Positions 44,665 to 53,841 of a DNA stretch of 64,000 nucleotides are shown piece after piece. The position numbers and the translations under genes are program-made. Numbering within the stretch: position 1 is the first letter of the stretch; each line of letters opens with the position of its first letter. Under the pieces are notes generated by a model, which was not told the origin of the DNA, did not search any database, and was given only the letters and a program-made list of their open reading frames with translations. Source of the DNA: Parapedobacter sp051400755 (GTDB lineage Bacteria > Bacteroidota > Bacteroidia > Sphingobacteriales > Sphingobacteriaceae). The stretch is from positions 62,001 to 126,000 of the forward strand of contig NZ_JBLFFL010000007.1 of assembly GCF_051400755.1 (NCBI RefSeq), given 5' to 3'.

Positions 44665-44767
44665 ATAGGCCGTCGGCAAGCGGCTGTTCCATCAAATTTT
44701 TACCAGCATTTTATGGATATGACAAAATTTAGCCCTACCTTAGCGCTAACAAAATAGAGGTATTGTT

Positions 44768-45229
44768 ATGTTGAGTACAGTATTGGCATTCCTGAACATT
44801 GGGACAGGTGAGATGATGCTCATCGTATTTGCGGCGCTACTGCTATTCGGGGGCAAGAAATTGCCCGAATTAGCAAGGGGACTGGGTCGGGGCATCCGGG
44901 AGTTTAAAGACGCTTCAGAAAGCATAAAACGCGATATCAGCCAACAAATCAATAATTTCGAGAAGGATATTGAAGTGAAGGACGTGATCGTTGACGACGA
45001 ACCCAAAAAGCTTAACGAGCACAATGCCGCTGCACCGGCTGGCACTTACCAACATGATCCCGGCCGTGAGCCGGATTATTACGGCAGCAAGGGTCCTTAT
45101 TACAACGATGGCTATCAGCCCACGGCCGCAAACGAGGCTGCTGACAGCGACAGCGCAGATCACGAACCAACCGATGGAAGCGAACCGGTAATCCCGTCTA
45201 CAGCGCAACAAGCGGAAAAAAACGCGTAA
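44768..45229 (+). CDS. tatA: Twin-arginine translocase subunit TatA/TatB
   Basis: A 153-residue Tat component. Residues 1-45 are the short membrane helix and hinge (NIGTGEMMLIVFAALLLFGG, then KKLPELARGLGRGIREFKDA). An amphipathic helix follows to about 75. The last 75 residues are a disordered acidic tail rich in A, P, D, E and Y, well beyond usual TatA length. It builds the pore that moves folded proteins across the inner membrane. tatC is not here. Tex follows by 28 bases. Confidence 0.88.
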   Translation: MLSTVLAFLNIGTGEMMLIVFAALLLFGGKKLPELARGLGRGIREFKDASESIKRDISQQINNFEKDIEVKDVIVDDEPKKLNEHNAAAPAGTYQHDPGREPDYYGSKGPYYNDGYQPTAANEAADSDSADHEPTDGSEPVIPSTAQQAEKNA

Positions 45230-45257
45230 ACGCAAGCAAAACCATTCATTCGTACAC

Positions 45258-47495
45258 ATGACGCACGAAATCCGCATTTCCAAGGAGCTTGCTTTGTCCG
45301 AAAGGCAGGTCGGCACGGCCGTTGCGCTCCTCAACGAAGGTGCTACCATCCCCTTTATTTCCCGGTACCGCAAAGAAATGACCGGTAGCCTCGATGAGGT
45401 ACAACTGACGCAGGTACGTGACCGCCTTCAGCAGTTGCGCGAATTGGATAAACGCAGGGAGGCCATCCTCAAATCGCTGGCCGACCAGGGGAAATTGAGT
45501 CCTGAATTAGCGCAGCAGGTACATGCCGCCGAGACCATGGCCTACCTCGAAGACCTATACCTCCCGTACAAGCCCAAGCGTAAAACCCGCGCGAGCGCAG
45601 CCCGCGAGAAGGGACTCGAACCGCTTGCTGAATTGATCCTGGCTCAAGACGGCACAGACGTACACAGCGCTGCACAAACCTTTGTAGGTGCGGATAACGG
45701 CATCACTGATGTGGAGGAAGCCCTCGCCGGCGCACGCGACATCATTGCGGAAATCATCGCAGAAGACGCCTCCGTGCGGGCGAAAACCCGCCAAGTATTT
45801 TTGGAAAAGGGGACCTTCGTATCCCGGGTGATTCCCGGCAAGGAAGAGGCGGCACTCAAATACCAAGACTACTACGAGTGGTCGGAGCCTTTGAAGACAG
45901 CTCCCTCCCACCGTGTACTGGCCATGCGCCGCGGCGAAAAAGAAGAACTGCTGTACCTGGATATCGACGTGCCTGAAGGCGAGGTCTTGCCCTTATTGGA
46001 CCACGCATACGTGAAGGGTGCCGACGAAGCCAGTACGCAGGTACGCATGGCGATGCTCGATGGCTATAAACGGCTGCTGAAGCCTTCTATGGAAACCGAA
46101 CTCCGGATGCTTACCCGGCAGCGTGCCGACGAGGAAGCCATACGGGTCTTTGCAGAAAACGCCCGTCAGCTGCTGCTCGCCGCACCGCTCGGCCAACAAC
46201 GGGTGATGGCCATCGATCCCGGTTTCCGCACCGGCTGCAAGACCGTATGCCTCGATGAACAGGGAACACTGCTGGAAAATACGGCGATATTCCCCCATAC
46301 CGGTGCGGCCAAGGCAGCAGAAGCGGCCATAGCCCTCCGCCTTTTGGCAGACAAGCACCGGGTACAGGCGATCGCCATCGGCAACGGCACCGCAGGAAGG
46401 GAAACGGAAGATTTCGTACGCAAACTATCACTTCCCGACGTGAGCATTGTTATGGTCAATGAAAGCGGGGCCTCCATCTATTCGGCCTCAGAAGCGGCTC
46501 GTGAGGAATTTCCTGATCATGACGTGACCGTAAGGGGTGCAGTATCCATCGGGCGCCGACTGATGGATCCGCTGGCCGAATTGGTGAAGCTCGATCCCAA
46601 ATCCATTGGCGTCGGTCAATACCAGCATGACGTGGATCAAACCAAACTCCAAACAGCATTGGATGACACCGTCATCAGCTGCGTCAATGCGGTGGGTGTA
46701 GAACTGAATACCGCATCGAAGCAAATCTTATCCTATATTTCGGGATTGGGGCCGTCGCTGGCCCAACAAATTGTCAATTACCGCAATACGCAGGGCGCTT
46801 TCCGCAATCGCGAGTCGCTGAAAAGGGTACCCCGTTTGGGCGAAAAAGCATTCGAACAGGCGGCTGGATTCCTGCGGATACGAAACGCCGATCATCCACT
46901 CGATGCCAGTGCGGTACATCCCGAACGCTATGCCTTGGTCGAACAGATGGCCGCCGACCTCGGTTGCGGCGTGGCCGACCTGCTGCGCGATGAGCAGTTG
47001 CGCAAACGCATCGACCTGAAACAATATGTGAGCAGTGCCGTGGGAATGCCCACCCTGCAGGACATTCTTGCCGAATTGGCTAAGCCGGGGCGCGATCCAC
47101 GCGAACAATTCGAACAATTTTCGTTTGCCGAAGGTGTCAACAGCGTTGCCGACTTACGGGTGGGCATGCGCCTACCCGGTATCGTGACCAACATCACCAA
47201 TTTCGGAGCATTTGTAGACATCGGTGTACATCAGGATGGCCTGGTGCACCTAAGCCAGCTGGCCAACCGGTACATCAACGATCCGAATGAAGTGGTAAAA
47301 GTACAGCAAAAAGTAATGGTAACGGTGACCGAGGTAGACCCAAAGCGCAACCGGATCAGCCTCTCGATGAAAACAGCCGAACAGCCCACCCCACAGCGGC
47401 GAAAGGATCCGGCAACGAATGCCGAAAAGCCCAAAAGAAAAGAAGCGGACATGACCTCCATGCTGGCCGCGCTGAAAAACAAGTTCGGCTCCTGA
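45258..47495 (+). CDS. tex: Tex family RNA-binding transcription accessory protein
   Basis: A 745-residue protein with the full Tex layout: N-terminal helical domain (ISKELALSERQVGTAVALL, FISRYRKEMTGSLDEV), YqgF RNase-like domain (AIDPGFRTGCKTVCLD), helix-hairpin-helix repeats (SYISGLGPSLAQQIVNYR) and a C-terminal S1 domain at about 640-715 (VTNITNFGAFVDIG). It binds nucleic acids and affects transcription; precise role unclear. Its stop codon abuts that of cysM with no gap (convergent). Confidence 0.95.
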   Translation: MTHEIRISKELALSERQVGTAVALLNEGATIPFISRYRKEMTGSLDEVQLTQVRDRLQQLRELDKRREAILKSLADQGKLSPELAQQVHAAETMAYLEDLYLPYKPKRKTRASAAREKGLEPLAELILAQDGTDVHSAAQTFVGADNGITDVEEALAGARDIIAEIIAEDASVRAKTRQVFLEKGTFVSRVIPGKEEAALKYQDYYEWSEPLKTAPSHRVLAMRRGEKEELLYLDIDVPEGEVLPLLDHAYVKGADEASTQVRMAMLDGYKRLLKPSMETELRMLTRQRADEEAIRVFAENARQLLLAAPLGQQRVMAIDPGFRTGCKTVCLDEQGTLLENTAIFPHTGAAKAAEAAIALRLLADKHRVQAIAIGNGTAGRETEDFVRKLSLPDVSIVMVNESGASIYSASEAAREEFPDHDVTVRGAVSIGRRLMDPLAELVKLDPKSIGVGQYQHDVDQTKLQTALDDTVISCVNAVGVELNTASKQILSYISGLGPSLAQQIVNYRNTQGAFRNRESLKRVPRLGEKAFEQAAGFLRIRNADHPLDASAVHPERYALVEQMAADLGCGVADLLRDEQLRKRIDLKQYVSSAVGMPTLQDILAELAKPGRDPREQFEQFSFAEGVNSVADLRVGMRLPGIVTNITNFGAFVDIGVHQDGLVHLSQLANRYINDPNEVVKVQQKVMVTVTEVDPKRNRISLSMKTAEQPTPQRRKDPATNAEKPKRKEADMTSMLAALKNKFGS

Positions 47496-48368
47496 CTACC
47501 CAAATAAATCGCTCGACAGGTAGCGGTCACCCCGATCACAGGCAATAAATACAATGGTGCCTTTATCCAACTTCTTTGCCAAGCGCGCGGCGCACGCCAT
47601 GGCACCGCCGGTGCTCATGCCTGCAAATACTCCCTCTACCTTGGCCAATCGCCGGGCCATATCCGTGGCTTCCGCCTGCGAAACGTCCATTACCTGATCT
47701 ACCCTGGCCGGATCATAGATCTTAGGCAGGTACGCCTCGGGCCACCGCCGGATACCCGGGATGGACGACTCCTCCGTAGGCTGGCATCCAATGACCTGTA
47801 TAGCCGGATTTTGTTCCTTCAAAAACATGGAATTTCCCATGATGCTGCCGGTAGTACCCATGGCGCTGAGGAAGTGCGTGATCTGCCCTTGGGTATCGCG
47901 CCAGATCTCCGGTCCCGTCGTCTTATAATGCGCCAGGTAATTATCCGGATTGGCGAACTGGTTGAGCAAAAAATAACCGGGTTGATTGCCTTTTTCCTCG
48001 GCATAATCACGGCAAGCCTCGATGGACTCCAACAGGGTCACCTGCGCGCCGTACGCTTCCATGGTCAGCGTACGCTCCCGGGTTGAATTGGAGGGCATCA
48101 CCAATTCGATGTCCAGCCCGTAGATACGGGCGATCATGGCTAAGGCAATCCCCGTATTTCCGCTTGTCGCCTCGATCAACCGCACGCCGGGTTTGATATC
48201 GCCCCGCTCCACGGCACTGCGGATCATATTGAGCGCCGCCCTATCCTTCACGCTGCCCCCTGGATTATTACCTTCCAACTTGGCATAAATCGTAACCGCC
48301 GGATTGGGATTCAGGCGTTGAATGGCCACCAATGGGGTATTCCCCACACAATCAATCAGTGTCTGCAT
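47496..48368 (-). CDS. cysM: Cysteine synthase (O-acetylserine sulfhydrylase, CysM type)
   Basis: A 290-residue PLP enzyme that makes cysteine from O-acetylserine and sulfide. The Schiff-base Lys is in GGSVKDRAA (about residue 42), substrate loop TSGNTGIALAM, and PLP phosphate loop GTTGSIMGNS. EGNNPGGSVKDR is typical of CysM rather than CysK. The start lies three bases after the cysE stop, forming a cysE-cysM operon that couples acetylation and sulfhydrylation. Confidence 0.93.
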   Translation of the reverse strand: MQTLIDCVGNTPLVAIQRLNPNPAVTIYAKLEGNNPGGSVKDRAALNMIRSAVERGDIKPGVRLIEATSGNTGIALAMIARIYGLDIELVMPSNSTRERTLTMEAYGAQVTLLESIEACRDYAEEKGNQPGYFLLNQFANPDNYLAHYKTTGPEIWRDTQGQITHFLSAMGTTGSIMGNSMFLKEQNPAIQVIGCQPTEESSIPGIRRWPEAYLPKIYDPARVDQVMDVSQAEATDMARRLAKVEGVFAGMSTGGAMACAARLAKKLDKGTIVFIACDRGDRYLSSDLFG

Positions 48369-48371
48369 AAC

Positions 48372-49184
48372 CTAATGTGTTGCTTTGGAATCCACGATTT
48401 TCACGGTGGACTGGTGGTATACCATCGAATACGGCTGGATGCTTGATGTCAGCCACACATTACCCCCAATCACGCTATCGTGACCGATGACCGTATCGCC
48501 TCCCAAAATCGTCGCCCCGGCATAAATGATGACACGGTCTTCGATGGTGGGGTGGCGTTTGGTATTGGCCAAGATCTTCTCCACACTCATCGCGCCCAAG
48601 GTCACTCCCTGGTAGATCTTGACCTGGTTTCCGATGATCGCCGTTTCGCCGACCACCACACCCGTACCGTGGTCGATGCAGAAATGCTCGCCGATCACCG
48701 CCGCGGGATGGATGTCGATACCGGTCTGCGAATGGCCGTACTCCGTCAGAATCCGCGGCAATATGGGCACCTCCAAGCGCATCAATGCATGGGCTAACCG
48801 GTATAAAACGATCGCTAAAAAACCAGGGTATGTGCGTATCACCTCAAACTCGCTCGTTGCCGCTGGGTCTCCTTCGTAAATGGCCGCGGCATCGGTATAC
48901 ATGATGCGGCGCAACTCCGGAAGCGCCTGGAAAAACTGCTTTGCTACCGATGCTTGGTTACAGTCGCCACAAGCGGTAGTCCGGTTGAGGATATTTAGGA
49001 GTGCCCGTTCGCACTGGGCATATTGGGTTTTCAGTTCTTCCACCGTGCGGTTGGGGTGCGTCTGCCTTTCGGGAAACAGCAGATCCAACAAATCCAGTGC
49101 CCAGCCGGCGACGGCACCGTTGGGGGGTACGTCCGCTATTTCCTTTTGTTTGTCATGAAGCTGCTCGAAAAACTCCTCATTCAT
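48372..49184 (-). CDS. cysE: Serine O-acetyltransferase
   Basis: A 270-residue EpsC-type enzyme that acetylates serine with acetyl-CoA. An N-terminal helical region (about 1-150, with CGDCNQASVAKQFFQ) precedes the left-handed beta helix of hexapeptide repeats: GIDIHPAAVIGEHFCIDHGT, VVGETAIIGN, IYQGVTLGAMS and later repeats. Catalytic His/Asp are in IDHGTG. The start MNEEFFEQL at 49182-49184 drops a 45-residue basic extension that does not fit the family. First gene of the operon with cysM. Confidence 0.93.
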   Translation of the reverse strand: MNEEFFEQLHDKQKEIADVPPNGAVAGWALDLLDLLFPERQTHPNRTVEELKTQYAQCERALLNILNRTTACGDCNQASVAKQFFQALPELRRIMYTDAAAIYEGDPAATSEFEVIRTYPGFLAIVLYRLAHALMRLEVPILPRILTEYGHSQTGIDIHPAAVIGEHFCIDHGTGVVVGETAIIGNQVKIYQGVTLGAMSVEKILANTKRHPTIEDRVIIYAGATILGGDTVIGHDSVIGGNVWLTSSIQPYSMVYHQSTVKIVDSKATH

Positions 49185-49266
49185 TGCTGACAATTTTCGT
49201 TTACACAACGAAGGACGCAAATTATTTGCAGGTAGCCAACTATATCGTTCAATTATTACAAAACCG

Positions 49267-49650
49267 CTACAGTACCAACTCCGCGTGTAAACGATCCAAG
49301 GCAGCCTCCGCATCCGCACATAAGCCCGGATGCACGGCCGAGGTCTGTATCACCGTACTTCGCTTGGCCGTCAGCCAGCGAAAGCGTTCGGCCACCGGCA
49401 ACAGCGCAATGGGACCGCCTCGCGGATCTCCCTTGCAAATCAACTCGAAGGCGTGGAGATACGCCGCAAGCTCCGAAGACTCACATGAAGCGCAAAACGC
49501 CTGCAACTTAGGTGTATCCAACGTAAACCGCATGGCCAAAAAGCGTTGTCCACGGCAATACAGCACCAAACCGACATTGAGGAACTCTTCGCGCTCCATC
49601 CTCGGCACCAAACGAATGACCGCGTATTCAAACAACTCGTTTCCTTGCAT
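49267..49650 (-). CDS. DUF3037 family protein
   Basis: A 127-residue soluble protein beginning MQGNELFEYAVIRLVPRMER, then EEFLNVGLVLYCRGQRFLAM, which identifies DUF3037. No catalytic residues are apparent; function unknown. Its start lies inside the 3' end of the HipA-like kinase gene (overlap 49628-49650), so the two are translated together. This pairing recurs in other bacteria as far as I recall, which suggests a partner or substrate of the kinase. Confidence 0.8.
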   Translation of the reverse strand: MQGNELFEYAVIRLVPRMEREEFLNVGLVLYCRGQRFLAMRFTLDTPKLQAFCASCESSELAAYLHAFELICKGDPRGGPIALLPVAERFRWLTAKRSTVIQTSAVHPGLCADAEAALDRLHAELVL

Positions 49651-50422
49651 CTTGCGCTTGGTTAACAAAACTATCCGATGCGGCCACCCGCATTTCCAAA
49701 AACTGCGTATACACTTCCCTCGCTTCTTCCGCGCTCCGTCCCTCCCCGTCGGTCAACCATTCATCCGGCACCAACTGTACAATGTGCCGGATGAACGGCT
49801 TCGTGAGTTTAGCTTTCAATTCGGCTCCGACTTCCTCCAACTGAGACGCCCGAGGCAGCAATACATGGTCTTTCACCTGTACGAAGGGCCTGACGGCCTG
49901 CTCCTGCCAATTGTCCCAGGAATGATGAAAATAAAGCGAAGCACCATGGTCGATCAGCCAGAGCTCCTTATGCCACATGAGCATATTGGTATTCTTAGCC
50001 GTCCGGTCTACATTGGTGAGCAGGCAATCCAACCACACGATGCGGGACGCCAACGCCGCATCCAATGCGGTAACCACTGGGTCAAACGTAATAGCACCTG
50101 AAAGGTAATGCAACGCCAGGTTGAGTCCCGTACTGGCGCGGAGCAGGTCCTGTATCTCCTCGTCCGGCTCCGTGCGCCCGAAGGCTTCGTCGAGGCTGGC
50201 AAACACAATTTCGGGCACCCTGAAGCCAAGCGCGCGGGCGATCTCCCCGCCGATGAGCTCGGCAATCAGGGCCTTGCTCCCCTGCCCTGCCCCGCGGAAT
50301 TTGAGCGCATATAGAAATCCGTCATCCGCCTCAGCGATCGCCGGCAACGACCCACCCTCCCGCAGCGGCGTCACATACCGTGTCACCCGCACCGTCCGTA
50401 TTATTGATTGATCCACCCCCAA
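49628..50422 (-). CDS. HipA-like kinase
   Basis: A 264-residue single-domain kinase of the HipA/PI3K-like fold, shorter than toxin HipA (about 440). Lys41 in LYALKFRG is the likely ATP ligand, Asp139 in TNVDRTAKNTN the catalytic Asp with Asn144, and Asp158 in LIDHGASL the metal-binding Asp. The N-terminal subdomain of HipA is missing and there is no HipB-like HTH antitoxin. The start is TTG at 50422 (or GTG at 50416). The DUF3037 gene overlaps its end. Confidence 0.82.
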   Translation of the reverse strand: MGVDQSIIRTVRVTRYVTPLREGGSLPAIAEADDGFLYALKFRGAGQGSKALIAELIGGEIARALGFRVPEIVFASLDEAFGRTEPDEEIQDLLRASTGLNLALHYLSGAITFDPVVTALDAALASRIVWLDCLLTNVDRTAKNTNMLMWHKELWLIDHGASLYFHHSWDNWQEQAVRPFVQVKDHVLLPRASQLEEVGAELKAKLTKPFIRHIVQLVPDEWLTDGEGRSAEEAREVYTQFLEMRVAASDSFVNQAQDARKRVV

Positions 50423-50444
50423 ATATCCATATATTTTTTAAATA

Positions 50445-50535
50445 GTCTATTGTCTGATGTCTAATGTCTGATGTCTAGTGTCTAGTGTCTAGTGTCTAAT
50501 GTCTAATGTCTAATGTCTCCTGTCTCACATCTAAT
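50445..50535. repeat. Array of 7-bp repeats (GTCTRRT)
   Basis: Twelve consecutive heptamers from 50445 to 50528 start GTCT: GTCTATT, GTCTGAT, GTCTAAT, GTCTGAT, three GTCTAGT, three GTCTAAT, GTCTCCT, GTCTCAC, then a degenerate ATCTAAT to 50535. The array fills the space between the divergent HipA-like and DUF1599 genes and ends four bases before the DUF1599 promoter core. Identical runs of three show recent unit duplication. Confidence 0.93.
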
Positions 50536-50538
50536 CCT

Positions 50539-50546
50539 TATCTTTG
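50539..50546 (+). promoter_or_regulatory. -7 promoter core (TATCTTTG) of the DUF1599-BT_3928-aroK operon
   Basis: Perfect TAnnTTTG match with seven bases before the ATG at 50554; the -33 zone falls inside the heptamer array. Confidence 0.55.
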
Positions 50547-50553
50547 CCCTACC

Positions 50554-51102
50554 ATGGATACATCAGCACAATACGACCGCGTCATCAAGCATTGCCAGCA
50601 GCTATTTACCAAAAAAAACGCCGACTATGGCACCGCGTGGCGCATCATGCGTCCGCCCTCCATCACCGACCAGCTGTATATCAAAGCCCAGCGCATCCGA
50701 ACGCTCGAAGAAAAGAAAGTGTCCAAAGTGGGCGAAGAAATCAGCGACGAATACCTGGCCATTGTCAATTATTGCGTGATGGGCATCATGCAACTGGAAC
50801 TGGGCGCGCACGGACATGAAAACCTATCGACCGAAACGATCATTGAAAAATACGAGCAGGCCATCCGAGAAACGAAAGAACTGATGTTTGCCAAAAACCA
50901 TGACTACGGCGAGGCCTGGCGGGATATGCGCCTGACTTCGTTGACGGACCTGATTCTGATGAAGATATATCGCGTTAAACAAATCGAGGACAACCGGGGC
51001 CAAACCCTTGTTTCGGAAGGAGTGAAAGCCAATTACCAGGACATGCTCAACTACGCGGTATTCGCGCTTATCAAACTGGACATCGGCAGCGATAACATAT
51101 AG
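50554..51102 (+). CDS. DUF1599 family protein
   Basis: A 182-residue protein made of two tandem copies of one unit: KKNADYGTAWRIMRPPSITD at about 20-40 and AKNHDYGEAWRDMRLTSLTD at about 115-135, each followed by a helix with R-x-x-x-x-E. DUF1599 is grouped with nucleotide-modification-associated domains; activity is unproven. The conserved DYGxAWR suggests a phosphate or nucleotide site. It leads an operon with BT_3928 (six-base gap) and aroK. Confidence 0.85.
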   Translation: MDTSAQYDRVIKHCQQLFTKKNADYGTAWRIMRPPSITDQLYIKAQRIRTLEEKKVSKVGEEISDEYLAIVNYCVMGIMQLELGAHGHENLSTETIIEKYEQAIRETKELMFAKNHDYGEAWRDMRLTSLTDLILMKIYRVKQIEDNRGQTLVSEGVKANYQDMLNYAVFALIKLDIGSDNI

Positions 51103-51108
51103 ACCATT

Positions 51109-52290
51109 ATGCAGACCACGACTAATCAACCCCGTACCCACTACCTCCTGGCGTTTTCCCGCATCGTCATCGGGTTGTTGTTCATTTTCTCCGGATTGAT
51201 CAAAGCAAACGACCCCGTGGGGTTCGGCTACAAACTGGAAGAATATTTCCATGTTTTCGGCATGCATTTTCTCAATGATTATGCAACAGCCATCGCGGTG
51301 GTAATATGCGGCCTTGAAATCCTGCTCGGAGCGTTGCTACTGCTCGGGTTTTGGGGAAGGAAAGTCGCTTGGGGACTCTTGCTATTGATCCTATTTTTCA
51401 CCTTCCTCACCTTTTATTCGGCCTTTTTTGAGGTCGTCACCTCCTGCGGTTGCTTCGGCGATGCGATACCGCTTACCCCTTGGCAATCCTTCGGCAAGGA
51501 CCTCGTGTTGCTGGTGCTCATCCTGATTATTTTCATCAACAGAAAGTACATTACGCCGATTATTGCCGACCGCTATACCCAATCCATCATCACCGTGGCG
51601 CTCATCATCGTGTCGTTGGGGATAGGCGTGTATACCGTCAATTTCCTGCCCTTCATTGACTTCCTGCCGTATAAGAAAGGGAATAGCCTCCCCGCGTTGA
51701 TGACGCTGCCCGAAGGTGCGGAAGGTGATCAATATGAAGTGATCTATACCCTGAAACATAAAACATCGGGCGAGGAAAAAAAAGTGTCAGACAGTGTCTA
51801 TCTTGCAGAAGAACTGTGGACAGACGAGCAATGGGAAATCATCGGCGACCCCGAAAGCAGACTGGTCAAAAAGGGATATCAAATACCCATACCGGATTTG
51901 CTGATCACCGATGCCAACGGCGAAGACTTCACACAGGAGATCATCGAAAATCCTTATTACAATATCGTGGTGGTTGCCTGGGATCTCACCAAAACCGATC
52001 TTGAAGCCCTGCAGCGGATCAACGCGCTGGTGATGAATGCGGCAGAAGCCTATAATGTCCGGACAGTACTGCTCACCGCGAGCAGCACCCAGGACGCCGA
52101 ACGCATCAGCGACCAGCTGGACCTGCTTACGGAAATATACTATGCCGACGCCGTACCGCTGAAGAGCATGGTGAGGGCCAATCCGGGTGTCTTGCTGATG
52201 CAAAACGGTACGGTCATCGACAAGTGGCACTACAATACGCTGCCTACCTTCGATGACTTGGATAGCCAATATTTCAGTAACGCCCAATAG
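51109..52290 (+). CDS. BT_3928 family protein (DoxX-like membrane domain plus thioredoxin-like domain)
   Basis: A 393-residue protein. Residues about 10-150 carry four helices of the DoxX/MauE type (FSRIVIGLLFIFSGLIKAND), with a Cys pair in TSCGCFGDAIP. A fifth helix sits at about 163-185. The rest is periplasmic or cytosolic and ends in a thioredoxin-like fold without a CxxC pair (NIVVVAWDLTKTDLEAL). MauE/DoxX relatives move reducing power; the role here is unknown. Middle gene of the operon. Confidence 0.85.
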   Translation: MQTTTNQPRTHYLLAFSRIVIGLLFIFSGLIKANDPVGFGYKLEEYFHVFGMHFLNDYATAIAVVICGLEILLGALLLLGFWGRKVAWGLLLLILFFTFLTFYSAFFEVVTSCGCFGDAIPLTPWQSFGKDLVLLVLILIIFINRKYITPIIADRYTQSIITVALIIVSLGIGVYTVNFLPFIDFLPYKKGNSLPALMTLPEGAEGDQYEVIYTLKHKTSGEEKKVSDSVYLAEELWTDEQWEIIGDPESRLVKKGYQIPIPDLLITDANGEDFTQEIIENPYYNIVVVAWDLTKTDLEALQRINALVMNAAEAYNVRTVLLTASSTQDAERISDQLDLLTEIYYADAVPLKSMVRANPGVLLMQNGTVIDKWHYNTLPTFDDLDSQYFSNAQ

Positions 52291-52299
52291 CTGGACAGC

Positions 52300-52830
52300 A
52301 TGGTAAATACCCATCAGATGACCCATTCAAAAATCACGTTCTTGGTCGGTTTCATGGGAAGCGGTAAGACCACATGGGGGCGGAAGCTGGCCAACAAAAC
52401 CGACCGGGTATTTATCGACTTAGACGAAGAAATCGAGAAAGAGGCTGGCACCTCCATTGCGGATTATTTTCGACTACATGGTGAAGCGTCTTTTCGTAAA
52501 CTGGAGCGCCGGGTGTTGAAGCAACTGCCGCTGGACCGGCCTGCTGTCGTCTCGACGGGAGGCGGCACACCCTGCTATGTCGACAACATGTCGTGGATGA
52601 ATAAAACGGGCGTGACCATTTATTTCCAACTCCCCCCAAAAGCCTTATGGGACAGGCTGATGCAGACCGATATCGCATCGCGGCCGGCGCTTAGGGGGCT
52701 ATCCGGCGAAGAGCTGTTGGATTACATCACCACGAAACTGGCCGAACGGGAACCGTATTATCAGCAGGCTCAGCACGTCGTCAACCAGCTTACATTGGAT
52801 TTGAACAAATTGGCACACCTCCTAGGATAG
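52300..52830 (+). CDS. aroK: Shikimate kinase
   Basis: A 176-residue P-loop kinase for step five of the shikimate pathway. Walker A is GFMGSGKTTWG; the shikimate-binding Asp and Arg are in VFIDLDEEIEKEAG and the ASFRKLERR segment; the Gly-rich STGGGTPCY loop follows, and the lid carries SRPAL. The family usually ends near 170 residues. ATG at 52300 or at 52318 (MTHSKITFL) are both possible; the gap to the upstream gene is nine bases for the first. Confidence 0.93.
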   Translation: MVNTHQMTHSKITFLVGFMGSGKTTWGRKLANKTDRVFIDLDEEIEKEAGTSIADYFRLHGEASFRKLERRVLKQLPLDRPAVVSTGGGTPCYVDNMSWMNKTGVTIYFQLPPKALWDRLMQTDIASRPALRGLSGEELLDYITTKLAEREPYYQQAQHVVNQLTLDLNKLAHLLG

Positions 52831-52889
52831 GATTTTACATAAAAATCGTTATCTTTATACCAAGTTTACCATTTAGCTAACATCCTTTT

Positions 52890-53834
52890 ATGAATCAGCG
52901 TTTTATCTCATTCGCTATACTCATTGTTACTGCTATCCTCTTCGCCTCCTGCCTACCTTCCAACATCGGCGGTGGCGAGTTCCGTTATTCATCCCATAAC
53001 ATCAGTCTTTCATCCGTCGATGATTTATACCGGTTCCTGACCTATGACGAAAAACGCTACCCGCTGGTCAGCGCACACCGCGGAGGTCCCACCACAGGAT
53101 TTCCGGAGAATGCGATTGAAACGTTTGAAAATAGCTTCCGCCAGCAACCCATTATCATTGAGTGCGATGTTCGCATGACTCAAGACTCGGTGCTGGTGCT
53201 GATGCATGATGAGACCCTTGAACGCACCACTAACGGCTCGGGGAGGCTCCACGAGTTTGACCTTGCAGCCTTGAAAAAACTACGGCTGAAGGACCCCGAA
53301 GGCCGTGTGACGGCCTACCGCATACCGACGCTCGACGAAGCGCTGCAATGGGGAGTAGGCAATGTAATTTTCACGATCGACGTTAAACGCGGCGTGCCGT
53401 ACGCGGCCGTGGTGCGCGCCATCCGGCGCAATAAGGCTGATGCCTGCAGCGTGATCATCACCTATAGCGCCGATCAGGCGGCGGCAGTACACCAATTGGC
53501 GCCGAGCCTGATGATATCGGCGTCTATCGGATCGGCAAGCGACCTGCTCAGGCTGAATGACCGCAACATTCCCGACAATCGGCTGGTTGCCTTCGTGGGA
53601 ACGCGCGAACCCAATAAACAGGTATACGAAATGCTTCATGACCATGGCATACTGTGTATATTGGGCACCATCGGCAACTTGGATAAACAAGCGGCCACAA
53701 GAGGCGGAGCCCTGTACACCGCATTGGTCGAACGCGGAGCGGACATTCTGTCCACCGATCGACCCGTTGAGGCAGGAAAAGCATTGGCAGCATATCGCAA
53801 TACCCATAAATTAACATCGGCGTTCATCCATTAA
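52890..53834 (+). CDS. Glycerophosphodiester phosphodiesterase family lipoprotein
   Basis: A 314-residue lipoprotein (lipobox FASC, Cys21). The GDPD TIM-barrel motifs are present: SAHRGG with the catalytic His, PENAIETFENS with metal Glu, ECDVRMTQDSVLVLMHD with Glu/Asp ligands and second His, and ERTTNGSG. It hydrolyses glycerophosphodiesters to glycerol 3-phosphate, probably in the periplasm. gldA starts seven bases after it. Confidence 0.9.
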   Translation: MNQRFISFAILIVTAILFASCLPSNIGGGEFRYSSHNISLSSVDDLYRFLTYDEKRYPLVSAHRGGPTTGFPENAIETFENSFRQQPIIIECDVRMTQDSVLVLMHDETLERTTNGSGRLHEFDLAALKKLRLKDPEGRVTAYRIPTLDEALQWGVGNVIFTIDVKRGVPYAAVVRAIRRNKADACSVIITYSADQAAAVHQLAPSLMISASIGSASDLLRLNDRNIPDNRLVAFVGTREPNKQVYEMLHDHGILCILGTIGNLDKQAATRGGALYTALVERGADILSTDRPVEAGKALAAYRNTHKLTSAFIH

Positions 53835-53841
53835 CTGCACC

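Noticed and set aside
50445..50535. Short direct repeats that might suggest a CRISPR array
   Set aside because: Units are 7 bp with no spacers and there are no cas genes.
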